From the NCBI RefSeq assembly GCF_039634785.1, contig NZ_JBBIAB010000007.1, forward strand, positions 62,001-126,000: a DNA stretch of 64,000 bases, in the 5' to 3' direction. Origin of the DNA: Tistrella mobilis (GTDB taxonomy: Bacteria > Pseudomonadota > Alphaproteobacteria > Tistrellales > Tistrellaceae). The position numbers and the translations under genes are program-made. Under the pieces are notes generated by a model, which did not search any database, was not told the origin of the DNA, and was given only the letters and a program-made list of their open reading frames with translations. This document shows positions 46,985 to 56,303 of this stretch, piece by piece (position 1 is the first letter of the stretch; each line of letters opens with the position of its first letter).

Positions 46985-47569
46985 GTGAAGGTGACCAGGG
47001 AACAGGCGGCCGCCAACCGGGCCGCCATCGTGAAGGCGGCCGGTCGGCTGTTTCGCGAGCGCGGCTTCGATGGTGTCGGCGTGGCCGAGATCATGAAGGC
47101 CGCCGGGCTCACCCATGGCGGCTTCTACGGCCATTTCGCATCCAAGGACGCACTTGCCGCCGAAGCCTGCGGCAAGGCCTTCGGCGACACGATCGAGCGG
47201 CTGGAGGCGGGGCGCGACCAGGCGGGCCGCGATCTCGGCCGCTTTGTCGAGACCTATCTGTCCGACACCCATCGCAGCCGTCGCGACATCGGCTGCCCGA
47301 TCGCGGCATTGGCGACCGACGTGCCGCGGCAGGAGCCCGGCGTACAGACGAGCTATGCCGAGGGTGTCGACCGTTTCATCGACACCCTGGCGGCGCGCTT
47401 CCCGGCACTGGCCGGAACCGAGAGCGATCGCAACCGGGCGATCCTGGTGATGTCGGCCCTGGTCGGCGGTCTGGCACTTGCCCGCGCCACCGAGGCCAGT
47501 GACCGCGCCCTCTCGGACGAGATCCTGGCCGCAGTGCGCGACGAGATCACGAAGCTTCCCCGGACCTGA
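46985..47569 (+). CDS. TetR/AcrR-family regulator
   Basis: 194 residues from GTG 46985 with GGGGG nine bases upstream; an ATG at 46943 would add 14 residues. The HTH reads REQAAANRAAIVKAAGRLFR, then VGVAEIMKAAGLTHGGFYGH and FASKDALAAEACG. It probably represses the divergent MFS gene. It is convergent with metA with only six bases between stops and no terminator space. Confidence 0.92.
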   Translation: MKVTREQAAANRAAIVKAAGRLFRERGFDGVGVAEIMKAAGLTHGGFYGHFASKDALAAEACGKAFGDTIERLEAGRDQAGRDLGRFVETYLSDTHRSRRDIGCPIAALATDVPRQEPGVQTSYAEGVDRFIDTLAARFPALAGTESDRNRAILVMSALVGGLALARATEASDRALSDEILAAVRDEITKLPRT

Positions 47570-47575
47570 CCGTCG

Positions 47576-48517
47576 TCACCGGCCGGAGGGCACGTGATCC
47601 TCGATTCCGATCCGCCCCAGATCGAAGGGGGTGGTCTGGTAAATCTCGTTGATCCAGTTGCCGATCAGCAGATGGGCATGGCCGCGCCAGAGATTGTGAG
47701 GCAGACGGCCGGGATCGTCGCCGGGGAAATAGCCGACCGGCAGGGTCACCGGCACCTCGGCCGCGACGTCCCGGTGATATTCTTCCGCCAGCGAGACCGT
47801 GTCGTATTCCAGATGGTTGAACATGTGCAGCGCCCGGTGGGCCGGGTCGTCGAGCAGACAGAGACCGGTCTGATCGCTTTCGGCCAACACGGTCATGCCG
47901 CTCGAAGCGGGCACATCCTCGGCCCGCACCTCGGTCCAGCGCGAGACCGGCGTGGTGAAGATGTCCGGAAAGCCGCGCAGCCAGGGCGAGGCCGGCGCCA
48001 GCACCCGGTGGGCATAAAGCCCGAAGGCCTTGGCGGGCAGGTCGTATTTGGCCATGCCGTGGAAGTGATGCACCGCCGCCTGCGCGCCCCAGCAGATCGT
48101 CAGGTTGCGATGAACATTGGTCTGGGTCCAGTCGAGGATCCGGCGCAGCTCGTCCCAGTAGGTGACCTCTTCGAAGCGCAGCCGCTCCACCGGCGCACCG
48201 GTAATCACGAACCCGTCGAAGCGTTCGGTCGCAACCTCGGCCCAGGGCCGGTAGAAGGCCGACATATGGTCGGTGGCGGTGTGGCGCGAGACATGATCGG
48301 TGATCTTGACCAGGGTCAGCTCCACCTGCAGCGGCGTGGAGCCGAGCAGCCGGGCGAACTGGGTCTCGGTCCGGATCTTGTTGGGCATGAGGTTGAGCAG
48401 ACCGATGCGCAGCGGGCGGATGTCCTGGCGGACCGCGTCGGTCTCGCCCATCACCATCACCCCTTCCGCTTCCAATGTGCGGCGGGCGGGCAAATCGTCA
48501 GGAATCTTGATCGGCAT
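47576..48517 (-). CDS. metA: Homoserine O-acyltransferase (probably O-acetyltransferase), MetA
   Basis: 313 residues, near the E. coli length (309). It begins MPIKIPDDLPARRTLEAEGV as MetA does. The catalytic Cys is in NLTICWGAQAAVHHFH; the His and Glu are in HMFNHLEYDT and the following helix. Where E. coli has TGAPLG before the acyl pocket, this protein has TGAPVE, the Glu form linked to acetyl-CoA rather than succinyl-CoA preference in studied homologues. The first step of methionine synthesis. The start at 48517 is the conserved one; 48538 adds 7 residues. An unusual inverted repeat lies in the leader. Confidence 0.95.
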   Translation of the reverse strand: MPIKIPDDLPARRTLEAEGVMVMGETDAVRQDIRPLRIGLLNLMPNKIRTETQFARLLGSTPLQVELTLVKITDHVSRHTATDHMSAFYRPWAEVATERFDGFVITGAPVERLRFEEVTYWDELRRILDWTQTNVHRNLTICWGAQAAVHHFHGMAKYDLPAKAFGLYAHRVLAPASPWLRGFPDIFTTPVSRWTEVRAEDVPASSGMTVLAESDQTGLCLLDDPAHRALHMFNHLEYDTVSLAEEYHRDVAAEVPVTLPVGYFPGDDPGRLPHNLWRGHAHLLIGNWINEIYQTTPFDLGRIGIEDHVPSGR

Positions 48518-48553
48518 CGGCGCGTCCCCACTCGGCATGTCAGGGGCGGACGC

Positions 48554-48624
48554 GGTGGCGTGATCCGTTTGATTGCCGGCTCGGCCACATCTTCCCGATC
48601 ACAGGGATCACCGGGAGTGCCACC
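48554..48624 (-). promoter_or_regulatory. Structured leader of metA (13-bp interrupted stem), candidate cis-regulatory RNA
   Basis: On the + strand GGTGGC-GTGATCC (48554-48566) is complementary to GGATCAC (48605-48611) and GCCACC (48619-48624), with a 7-base bulge between the two right arms. It begins 37 bases upstream of the metA start and folds the metA leader. The ~38-base loop contains further GC pairing. The core of known SAM-II riboswitches could not be matched. It may be a new metA leader element or a simple hairpin. Confidence 0.45.
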
Positions 48625-48757
48625 TTGCCCGGATGCGGCAGGTTGGCGTTGGGCGTCGCCCCAACTCTTGATGTGGCGCGGATCATAAGGCCATCGCACC
48701 CGCTCCGCAATGGCCGCCATGCGCGCCGCTGCGAAGCGGGTGGGACTGCCCGTCGCT

Positions 48758-51700
48758 TCAGTCGCCGCCATCGGCGATGGTGGTCATCAGCCGGGTGTCG
48801 CCGCCGGCCGCGGCGGTGTTGACCGACAGCACGCGCTCGACCGCAAACCGATGCAGATAGCGCGGTCCCCCGGCCTTGGGGCCGGTGCCCGACAGCCCCT
48901 CGCCGCCGAAGGGCTGGGTGCCGACCACCGCCCCGATCATGCTGCGGTTGACGTAGAGATTGCCCACCCGGGCCAGCTCCGCCACCCGGCGCACCGTCCG
49001 GTCGATGCGGCTGTGCACGCCCATGGTCAGCCCATAGCCATAGGCATTGATCCGCTGCACCACGGCTTCCAGATCACGCGCCTCGTAGCGCCAGATATGG
49101 AGCACCGGCCCGAAGACCTCGCGGGTCAGGCGGTCGGGGCTGTCGATCCGCCAGGCGGTCGGGGCGAGGAAGGTCCCGGCTTCGGCCCTGGCCGGCAGCG
49201 GTGCCTCGGCGATCTTCGTCTGGCCGGCCGCCTTCAGCGCCGCCAGATGGGCCTTCAGCCCGTCCAGCGCCTCGGCATCGATCACCGGCCCGACATCGGT
49301 CGCAAGCCGCATCGGGTCGCCCACCTCCATCACCGCCATGGCGCCGGCGAGCATGGTCTCGATCCGGTCGGCGACATCCTTCTGCACACACAGCAGGCGC
49401 AGCGCCGAACAGCGCTGGCCGGCAGAGCCGAAGGCCGAGGTCAGCACATCCGCCACCACCTGTTCGGGCAGCGCCGAACTGTCGACGATCATGGCGTTGA
49501 GCCCGCCGGTCTCGGCGATCAGCGGCACGATCGGCCCGTCACGCCCCGCAAGGCCGCGGTTGATCAGCTTTGCGGTCTCGGTCGAGCCGGTGAAGGCGAT
49601 GCCGGCGATCCGGTCGTCGGCGACCAGCTTGGCCCCCACCCGGGCGCCGTCGCCGGGCAGCAGCGCGATGGCGCCGGCCGGCACGCCGGCCGCCAGCATG
49701 TGACGCACCGCCCAGGCGGCGATCAGGGGCGTCTGCTCGGCAGGCTTGGCCAGCACCGCATTGCCGGCGGCCAGCGCCGCCGAGACCTGGCCCGTGAAGA
49801 TCGCGAGCGGGAAGTTCCAGGGCGAGATGCAGGCAAAGACGCCGCGCCCCGCAAGCCGGATCTCGTTGCTCTCGCCCACCGGTCCGGGCAGGGTGACGGG
49901 GCCGGCGAAATCGGCGCGCGCCCGGGCGGCGTAGTAGCGCAGAAAATCGATCGCCTCGCGGATCTCGGCCAGGGCGTCGGGCCAGGTCTTGCCGGCCTCG
50001 CGGATCAGGATCGCGAAGGCGCGGTGGCGGTCTTCCCAATAGCGGTCGGCGATCGCCTCCAGCACGGTGGCGCGGGCGGGCCCGCCCAGCGCATCCCAGC
50101 GGCCCCAGGCAGCGCGGGCAGCCGTGATCGCCGCCTCGACCGCGGCATCGTCGGCCTCGGCCACGCGCCCCACCACCACCGACCGGTCGGCGGGGCTGCG
50201 GATCTCCGCAAAGGCGCCGCCACGATCCCGGCCTTCGACGATCGCCGAGGCCTCGGCGGGCGTGGCGGCGGCAGCGGCGACGGCGGCGTCCAGCTCCAGC
50301 ACCACCAGCGGATCGGCCAGATCCAGCCCCTGGCTGTTCGGCCGTTCGGGGGCGTAGATCGCGCCCGGCAGCGGGATCGACGGGTTGGGCCGCGAGGCCC
50401 GGCCGGCAAGCTTCGCCACCGGATCAGCGACCAGATCGCCGATCGCGACACTCTCATCGGCCAGGCGATGCACGAACGAGGTATTGGCCCCGTTCTCGAG
50501 CAGGCGCCGGACCAGATAGGGCAGAAGATCCTCATGTGCGCCGACCGGCGCATAGATCCGGCAGCTGACGCCGCCCTTCGACGGCGCATCGCCCAGCGCC
50601 GCCTCGTAAAGCGGCTCGCCCATGCCGTGCAGGCGCTGATATTCGAAGCGGCGGTCATTGCCGGCCATCACGTCGATCGCCGCCACGGTATGGGCGTTAT
50701 GCGTGGCGAACATCGGATAGAGCCGGTCGCGGGCCGCCAGCATGCGGCGGGCGCAGGCCAGATAGGAAACGTCGGTCGCCTCCTTGCGGGTGAAGACCGG
50801 GAAGGAGCTGAGGCCGCGTTCCTGCGCCCGCTTGATCTCGGTGTCCCAATAGGCGCCCTTGACCAGGCGGGTGGGGATGATGCGGCCGGTGCGGCCGGCC
50901 AGGTCCACCACATGATCGATCACCGCATGGGCGCGCTTCTGATAGGCCTGGACCGCCAGCCCCAGACCGTTCCAACCGGCAAGCGCCGGGTCGGCCGCGG
51001 CAGCTTCCAGCAGGTCGAGCGAGATGTCGAGCCGGTCGGCCTCTTCGGCATCGATGGTGAGCCCGATGCCCACCGCCTTCGCCTCGCGGGCCAGTTCGGC
51101 CAGCCGGCCGCCCAGCGCCTTCAGCATCCGGCCATCCTTGGCCGCCTCGTAGCGCGGATGCAGCGCCGACAGCTTCACCGACACGCTGGGACGGGTGATC
51201 TCGTCCAGCTCCCGCGGGGCCGCCTTGCCGACCGCGCGGATCGCCGCCAGATAGGCCTCGTGATAGCGGGTGGCATCGGCCTCGGTGCGGGCGGCCTCGC
51301 CCAGCATGTCGAAAGAGTGGCGCCAGCCCTTCGCCCAGCCGGTGCGGGCGCGATCCAGCGCTTCCTGAATGTTTCGCCCCTGGACGAACTGCTTGCCCAT
51401 CATGCGCATCGCGGCATGCAGGGCCTGGCGGATCACCGGCGCGCCCGACCGCGACACAAGCCGGCCGATGGCCGAAGAGGCACCGCCGGCCACGTCCTCG
51501 GGCGCCAGCCGGATCACCCGGCCGGTCAGCATCAACCCCCAGGTTGATGCATTCACGAACAGGCTGTCGGCGCGGCCCAGATGCGCATCCCAATCGGCCT
51601 CGCCCAACTTGTCGCGGATCAGCCGGTCGGCGGTCGCGGCATCGGGCACGCGCAGCAGGCTTTCGGCCAGGCACATCAGCACCACACCTTCGCGGGTGCC

Positions 51701-51940
51701 GAGCCCGTATTCCTTGAGGAAGGCCTCGACGCCGCGCGCCGGCTCGTCTCCGGCGCGGACCTTGGCGACCAGCGCCTCGGCGCGGCTGCGCACGGTCGCG
51801 GCCATGCCATCGGGCAGGCGGGCATCCTCGATCAGCCGGGCGGTGATCTCGGCCTCGGGGGCGAGGTTCAGCTCCGCGATCCGGCGGCGGCCGGCATCGG
51901 TGGTGAGAGCGAAGGGACGAGCGTCGGTATCGCGGATCAT
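48758..51940 (-). CDS. putA: Bifunctional proline dehydrogenase / L-glutamate gamma-semialdehyde dehydrogenase
   Basis: 1060 residues. The PRODH barrel (about 160-470) shows [40 protein letters not shown] and [14 protein letters not shown]. The P5C dehydrogenase (about 530-1030) has [36 protein letters not shown] and [17 protein letters not shown] with the catalytic Cys. There is no N-terminal ribbon-helix-helix, so this is the bifunctional form and does not self-repress; a separate Lrp-type gene is divergent. It converts proline to glutamate with FAD and NAD at the membrane. The start at 51940 has GGAGACG upstream. Confidence 0.96.
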   Translation of the reverse strand: MIRDTDARPFALTTDAGRRRIAELNLAPEAEITARLIEDARLPDGMAATVRSRAEALVAKVRAGDEPARGVEAFLKEYGLGTREGVVLMCLAESLLRVPDAATADRLIRDKLGEADWDAHLGRADSLFVNASTWGLMLTGRVIRLAPEDVAGGASSAIGRLVSRSGAPVIRQALHAAMRMMGKQFVQGRNIQEALDRARTGWAKGWRHSFDMLGEAARTEADATRYHEAYLAAIRAVGKAAPRELDEITRPSVSVKLSALHPRYEAAKDGRMLKALGGRLAELAREAKAVGIGLTIDAEEADRLDISLDLLEAAAADPALAGWNGLGLAVQAYQKRAHAVIDHVVDLAGRTGRIIPTRLVKGAYWDTEIKRAQERGLSSFPVFTRKEATDVSYLACARRMLAARDRLYPMFATHNAHTVAAIDVMAGNDRRFEYQRLHGMGEPLYEAALGDAPSKGGVSCRIYAPVGAHEDLLPYLVRRLLENGANTSFVHRLADESVAIGDLVADPVAKLAGRASRPNPSIPLPGAIYAPERPNSQGLDLADPLVVLELDAAVAAAAATPAEASAIVEGRDRGGAFAEIRSPADRSVVVGRVAEADDAAVEAAITAARAAWGRWDALGGPARATVLEAIADRYWEDRHRAFAILIREAGKTWPDALAEIREAIDFLRYYAARARADFAGPVTLPGPVGESNEIRLAGRGVFACISPWNFPLAIFTGQVSAALAAGNAVLAKPAEQTPLIAAWAVRHMLAAGVPAGAIALLPGDGARVGAKLVADDRIAGIAFTGSTETAKLINRGLAGRDGPIVPLIAETGGLNAMIVDSSALPEQVVADVLTSAFGSAGQRCSALRLLCVQKDVADRIETMLAGAMAVMEVGDPMRLATDVGPVIDAEALDGLKAHLAALKAAGQTKIAEAPLPARAEAGTFLAPTAWRIDSPDRLTREVFGPVLHIWRYEARDLEAVVQRINAYGYGLTMGVHSRIDRTVRRVAELARVGNLYVNRSMIGAVVGTQPFGGEGLSGTGPKAGGPRYLHRFAVERVLSVNTAAAGGDTRLMTTIADGGD

Positions 51941-52121
51941 GATGTGTCGTCTCCGGAGGGGCGGCACGCGGTTGGGCGCCAGAGCCAGACCGGAAGAGAT
52001 CGGGCGGATGGGGCGCAATCTCCGGAGATTACCCGTGAGCAGGCAGAATGTGCGGCTGTTCTGGCGGTTGCGGCGTTATATTCTTTGCCTGAACCCCGAT
52101 CCGGCAGCATGAGATCCGCCA

Positions 52122-52604
52122 ATGACCGATGACGCCACACAACGCCCGCTCGACCGCATCGACCGGCGCATCCTGACCGAGCTTCAGAGCGACGGCCGGC
52201 TGACCAATGTCGAGCTGTCGCGCCGGGTGCATCTCTCCCCCACACCCTGTCTCGAACGGGTCCGGCGGCTGGAGCGCGCGGGCTATATCCGCGGCTATCG
52301 CGCCGAACTCGACCCGGCCATGCTGGATCGCGCCCTGCTGGTCTATATCGAGGTCAGCCTGGACCGCACCGACGAGACGGTGTTCGAAGCCTTCAAGGCG
52401 GCGATCCGCCAGCAGCCGGATGTGCTGGAATGCCATATGGTCGCCGGTGGTTTCGACTATCTGGTCAAGGCGCGGCTGGCCGATATGGCGGCCTATCGCC
52501 GCTTCCTGGGCGACTGCCTGGTCAGCCTGCCGGGGGTGCGCACCACCCATACCTATGTGGTGATGGAAGAGGTGAAGACCGACGCGCGGTTGCCGGTGGA
52601 TTGA
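52122..52604 (+). CDS. putR: Lrp/AsnC-family regulator, PutR-like
   Basis: 160 residues. N-terminal HTH: LDRIDRRILTELQSDGRLTN, then VELSRRVHLSPTPCLERVRR. The C-terminal RAM ligand domain ends LPGVRTTHTYVVMEEVKTDA. It is divergent from putA with 181 bases between starts, the classic alphaproteobacterial arrangement in which PutR activates putA with proline. The gene assignment is by context as well as family. Confidence 0.9.
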   Translation: MTDDATQRPLDRIDRRILTELQSDGRLTNVELSRRVHLSPTPCLERVRRLERAGYIRGYRAELDPAMLDRALLVYIEVSLDRTDETVFEAFKAAIRQQPDVLECHMVAGGFDYLVKARLADMAAYRRFLGDCLVSLPGVRTTHTYVVMEEVKTDARLPVD

Positions 52605-52800
52605 TCCCCGACCGCGAGATGTGACGTCTGTTATCACGCGCCGGAAACGGCCTGTTCACGAGAGCGGCCACTTCCGCACCGCAACAGGCCGCCCCATCTG
52701 GACGGATGCATGCCCGCGGCATCTGACGGGCCCACCCCGGCGCCTCGGCCGGCGGCCGGCCCGCCGCTCCGCATTTTTTCGTCCGAGGATACCTGACCCG

Positions 52801-53916
52801 ATGACCGACCAGATTTCCGATGCCCGCCTGTTCCTGCCGGTGACGCTGGGCTCGCTGACGCTCGCCAATCGCATCGCCATGGCGCCGCTGACCCGCTCGC
52901 GCGCCGGCGCCGACGGCGTGCCCTCGCCGCTTGCCGCCACCTATTACGCCCAGCGCGCCGCGGCCGGCCTGCTGATCACCGAGGCGACCAATATCAGCGC
53001 CGAAGGCCGCGGCTATGCCTGGACCCCGGGCATCTTCACGCCCGCGCAGGTGGCCGGCTGGAAGGCGATCACCCAGGCCGTCCACGCCCAGGGTGGCCGG
53101 ATCTTCATGCAGCTCTGGCATACCGGCCGGATCTCGCATCCCAGCCTGCAGCCGGGCGGCGTGCCGCCGGTGGCGCCCTCGGCCATCCGCCCGGAAGGCC
53201 AGGCCTTCACCGAAGCGGGCTTCGTGCCCTTCGAAACCCCGCGCGCCCTTTCCGCCGACGAGATGCCGCGGCTGATCGAGGATTATCGCAAGGCGGCGGA
53301 GAATGCCAAAGCCGCCGGGCTCGACGGCGTCGAGATCCACGGCGCCAACGGCTATCTGCTGGAACAGTTCCTGCGGGACGCCACCAACACCCGCACCGAC
53401 GACTGGGGCGGCAGCATCGAGAACCGCGCCCGGCTGCTGCTGGCGGCGACCGATGCCGCGATCTCGGTGTTCGGCGCCGACCGGGTGGGCGTGCGGCTCT
53501 CGCCGGTGACCCCGGCCAATGATGCCGGCCAGGATTCCGACCCGGCCGCGCTTTATGGCCATGTCGCCACGGAACTCGGCCGGCGTGGCATCGCCTTCAT
53601 CCATGTGATCGAAGGCGCGACCGGCGGCCCGCGCGACAATCAGCCCTTCGACTATGCCGCCCTGCGCAAGGCCTTCGGTCGCCATGGCTGGATCGTGAAC
53701 AACGGCTATGACCGCGCGGCCGCGATCGCCGCGATCGACGAAGGCCGGGCCGATATGGTCGCCTTCGGCCGGCCGTTCATCTCCAACCCCGATCTGGTCG
53801 ACCGGCTGCGCCGAAACGCGCCGCTGGCACCGCTCGATCGCGACACGCTCTATGGCGGCGGTGCCAGGGGCTATGTCGACTATCCGACCCTTGATGGCCG
53901 GGTCGCCGCCGCGTGA
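52801..53916 (+). CDS. Old Yellow Enzyme-family alkene reductase (NemA-like)
   Basis: 371 residues. FMN-binding barrel with NRIAMAPLTRSRAGADGVPS, QLWHTGRISHPSLQPGG and the substrate His/Asn pair in VEIHGANGYLLEQFLRDATN, then ADMVAFGRPFISNPDLV. NAD(P)H-dependent reduction of activated alkenes, nitro compounds or nitrate esters. ATG 52801 has GAGGA upstream. Monocistronic with a strong terminator. NemR-type regulator not seen. Confidence 0.93.
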   Translation: MTDQISDARLFLPVTLGSLTLANRIAMAPLTRSRAGADGVPSPLAATYYAQRAAAGLLITEATNISAEGRGYAWTPGIFTPAQVAGWKAITQAVHAQGGRIFMQLWHTGRISHPSLQPGGVPPVAPSAIRPEGQAFTEAGFVPFETPRALSADEMPRLIEDYRKAAENAKAAGLDGVEIHGANGYLLEQFLRDATNTRTDDWGGSIENRARLLLAATDAAISVFGADRVGVRLSPVTPANDAGQDSDPAALYGHVATELGRRGIAFIHVIEGATGGPRDNQPFDYAALRKAFGRHGWIVNNGYDRAAAIAAIDEGRADMVAFGRPFISNPDLVDRLRRNAPLAPLDRDTLYGGGARGYVDYPTLDGRVAAA

Positions 53917-53947
53917 CCTGAGGGACCGTCTCCGACGCCCCCTCCGG

Positions 53948-53989
53948 CGGGCCGGGTTCCGCCTGCAATTGCAGGCAGGGCCCGGCCCG
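53948..53989 (+). terminator. Long hairpin terminator after the OYE gene
   Basis: CGGGCCGGG (53948-53956) pairs with 53981-53989, enclosing the perfect palindrome GCCTGCAATTGCAGGC (53961-53976). Confidence 0.8.
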
Positions 53990-54141
53990 TTCGCGTGTTG
54001 ATGGCCGCCGGACGTCCCCCTTGATGGACGCGGGATTCCGCCCGGTGGACGGCAGTGGAAATCTGCCGGGGCCACGGCTTGCGGGAATTGTGCGGCCGCC
54101 CCGGGGCTGGCATGCTGCCCGGCGCGCCGGCCCCCGCAGTG

Positions 54142-54190
54142 ACGACCCCCATGCTCACGACCCGCATCGTAACGAGCCGCATCGTTACGA
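54142..54190. repeat. 15-bp tandem repeats with embedded inverted repeat upstream of the aldehyde dehydrogenase
   Basis: Units begin ACGACCCCCATGCTC (54142), ACGACCCGCATCGTA (54157), ACGAGCCGCATCGTT (54172) and ACGACCCGG (54187). Within them TCGTAACGA (54167-54175) and TCGTTACGA (54182-54190) are inverted copies. The array ends 48 bases before the ATG. The rest of the 53990-54237 interval shows nothing else. Confidence 0.65.
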
Positions 54191-54237
54191 CCCGGGGGCC
54201 CGGATGGCGCAACGACCACCAGGGAGGCAAGGAACCC

Positions 54238-55716
54238 ATGAGCGGCACGAACGAGATCAAGCGGAGCTGGCAGCACTATATCGACGGCCGCTTCGTCGAC
54301 AGCCTGGACGGCACCCGCATCCCGGTGGTCAACCCGGCGACCGGAGAGGTCATCGCCGACATCGCCTGCGCCAAAGCCGCCGATGTCGACATGGCGGTGG
54401 CCGCCGCGCGCAAGGCCTTCAACGCCCGCCTGCTGCAGAACATGAAGCCGGTGGAACGGTCGCGGATGATGCACCGCATCGCCCGGATCCTGCTGGAGCG
54501 GACCGAGGAGATCGCGCTGGTCGAAACTCTCGACAACGGCAAGCGTATCTCGGCTGCACGTGGCGACGTCGCCGCGGCCGCGCGCTATTTCGAGTATTAC
54601 GCCGGCATGGCCGACAAGCTGGAAGGCAAGTCGATCCCGCTCGGCCCCGACTATATCGACTACACCGTGCATGCGCCCTTCGGCGTGTCGGCCCAGATCG
54701 TGCCCTGGAATTTCCCGCTCCAGATCGGTGCCCGCTCCATCGCCTGTGCGCTCGCCACCTGCAACACCGTGGTGATGAAGACCCCGGAGCTTTCGGCCCT
54801 GTCGCTGGCAGCACTCGCCCAGGCGGTCCACGATGCCGGCGTGCCGGCCGGTGTCGTCAACATCCTGACCGGCTTCGGCCACGAGGCGGGTGCCGCCCTC
54901 GCCGGCCATGGCGATATCGACCATCTGGTCTTCACCGGCTCGGTCCAGACCGGCAGCCGGATCCTCCATGCCCTGGCCGACCGGGTCGTGCCGGCGGTGA
55001 TGGAGCTGGGCGGCAAGTCGGCCGGCGTGGTGTTCAGGGATGCCGATATCGATCAGGTCATCACCTCGACCCGCGGCGGCATCTTCACCAATGCCGGCCA
55101 GGTCTGCTCGGCCTCGTCCAGGCTGGTGGTGGAACGGCCGGTCTATGACCAGGTGGTGGAGCGCATGGCCGCCGCCGCCTCGGCGCTGAAGATCGGCCCG
55201 GGCATCGAGGATGCCGAGCTGACCCCGGTGATCTCGGACGGCCAGCTCGACAAGATCGAGGCCATGTGCCTGCGCGCCGTTCAGGCCGGCGCCACCGCCG
55301 CCGCCGGCGGCCGCCGGGTCGACCGGCCGGGCTATTTCATGGCGCCGACCGTCATCGCCGGCACCACCCCCTCCTCCGAAATCGCCCAGAACGAAGTCTT
55401 CGGCCCGGTGTTGACCATCCTGCCCTTCGATGATGCCGAAGAAGCACTCGCCATCGCGAACGGCACCGATTACGGTCTCTGTGCGGGTGTCTACACCCGC
55501 GATCTGGCCCGGGCGCATCTGGTGGCGGACCGCCTGATCGCCGGCCAGGTCTTCGTGAACGAGTGGTTCGCCGGCGGCATCGAAACGCCGTTCGGCGGCA
55601 TGAAGCGGTCGGGCTATGGCCGGGAGAAGGGCGTCGAAGCCCTGCTCGGCTATGTCCAGACCAAAAACGTCGCGATCCGGCTGACCGCCGGCGCGACCGG
55701 CCGTCCGGGCGCCTGA
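54238..55716 (+). CDS. NAD(P)-dependent aldehyde dehydrogenase
   Basis: 492 residues, classic ALDH. Motifs: VPWNFPLQIGARSIACALAT, FTGSVQTGSRILHALAD, the Glu in VMELGGKSAGVVF and the catalytic Cys in FTNAGQVCSASSRLVVERP; C-terminal ETPFGGMKRSGYGREKG. ATG 54238 has GGGAGGCAAGGAA upstream. A RidA-family gene follows after 45 bases and is probably co-transcribed. Oxidises an aldehyde to an acid; the substrate is unknown. Confidence 0.93.
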   Translation: MSGTNEIKRSWQHYIDGRFVDSLDGTRIPVVNPATGEVIADIACAKAADVDMAVAAARKAFNARLLQNMKPVERSRMMHRIARILLERTEEIALVETLDNGKRISAARGDVAAAARYFEYYAGMADKLEGKSIPLGPDYIDYTVHAPFGVSAQIVPWNFPLQIGARSIACALATCNTVVMKTPELSALSLAALAQAVHDAGVPAGVVNILTGFGHEAGAALAGHGDIDHLVFTGSVQTGSRILHALADRVVPAVMELGGKSAGVVFRDADIDQVITSTRGGIFTNAGQVCSASSRLVVERPVYDQVVERMAAAASALKIGPGIEDAELTPVISDGQLDKIEAMCLRAVQAGATAAAGGRRVDRPGYFMAPTVIAGTTPSSEIAQNEVFGPVLTILPFDDAEEALAIANGTDYGLCAGVYTRDLARAHLVADRLIAGQVFVNEWFAGGIETPFGGMKRSGYGREKGVEALLGYVQTKNVAIRLTAGATGRPGA

Positions 55717-55761
55717 CAGGGTCCGGGCGTCCTCCCCACGACCGAAGGAGCAAGCTGAGCC

Positions 55762-56229
55762 ATGTCGGGCAAGATCGAGGCGCGTCTCGCAGAACTGGGC
55801 ATCACCCTGCCGGTGCCCGCCGTCCCCGTCGCGAATTACGTGCCTTATGCCGTGACCGGCAATCTGGTCTACACCTCCGGCCAGGTCCCGGTCGCCGATG
55901 GTGCGGTCGTCTGGAAGGGCAAGGTCGGTGGCGAGCGCTCGATCGAAGACGGCGCCGCCGCGGCCCGGCTTTGCGCGCTCAACTGCATCGCACAGCTCAA
56001 GGCCGCCTGCGGCGGTGATCTCGACCGCGTGAAGCGGATCGTGAAAGTGGTGATCTTCGTGTCCTCCGCCGCCGGCTTCAACGGCCAGCCGCAGGTGGGC
56101 AACGGTGCCTCGGACGTGCTGGTCGACATCTTCGGCGATGCCGGCAAGCATGCCCGATCGGCGGTGGGGGTGAACGAACTGCCCCTGGATGTGACGACGG
56201 AAGTCGAGATCGTCGCCGAGATCGCCTGA
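55762..56229 (+). CDS. RidA/YjgF-family protein (reactive imine deaminase-like)
   Basis: 155 residues, longer than E. coli RidA (128) and closer to the YjgF_endoribonuc-like subgroup. Recognisable are VTGNLVYTSGQVPVADGAVV, LNCIAQLKAACGGDLDRVKR and GVNELPLDVTTEVEIVAEIA. The canonical active-site Arg of RidA (in the RVCVYL-like strand) is not evident here (RIVKVVIFVSSAA), so deaminase activity is uncertain. It follows the aldehyde dehydrogenase. Confidence 0.88.
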   Translation: MSGKIEARLAELGITLPVPAVPVANYVPYAVTGNLVYTSGQVPVADGAVVWKGKVGGERSIEDGAAAARLCALNCIAQLKAACGGDLDRVKRIVKVVIFVSSAAGFNGQPQVGNGASDVLVDIFGDAGKHARSAVGVNELPLDVTTEVEIVAEIA

Positions 56230-56239
56230 TCCGGATCCG

Positions 56240-56270
56240 AACCGCCGCAGCCCCCCGGGCTGCGGCGGTT
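56240..56270 (+). terminator. Hairpin terminator after the aldehyde dehydrogenase-RidA operon
   Basis: AACCGCCGCAGCCC (56240-56253) pairs perfectly with 56257-56270 over a 3-base loop. Confidence 0.8.
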
Positions 56271-56303
56271 TCGCTTGTGCCCCCCGCTGCAGGATCCCCG
56301 CCC

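Noticed and set aside
48518-48700. SAM-II riboswitch upstream of metA
   Set aside because: Expected by analogy with other alphaproteobacteria, but the conserved core could not be matched by eye. Only a structured leader is reported.
54142-54190. CRISPR array
   Set aside because: The 15-bp units are contiguous without spacers and too short, so this is a tandem repeat.
52522-56151. Very long open frame on the - strand
   Set aside because: It runs antisense to the OYE, aldehyde dehydrogenase and RidA genes, its translation is His/Arg/Gly-rich low-quality sequence, and it has no domain pattern. It is a GC-rich shadow frame.
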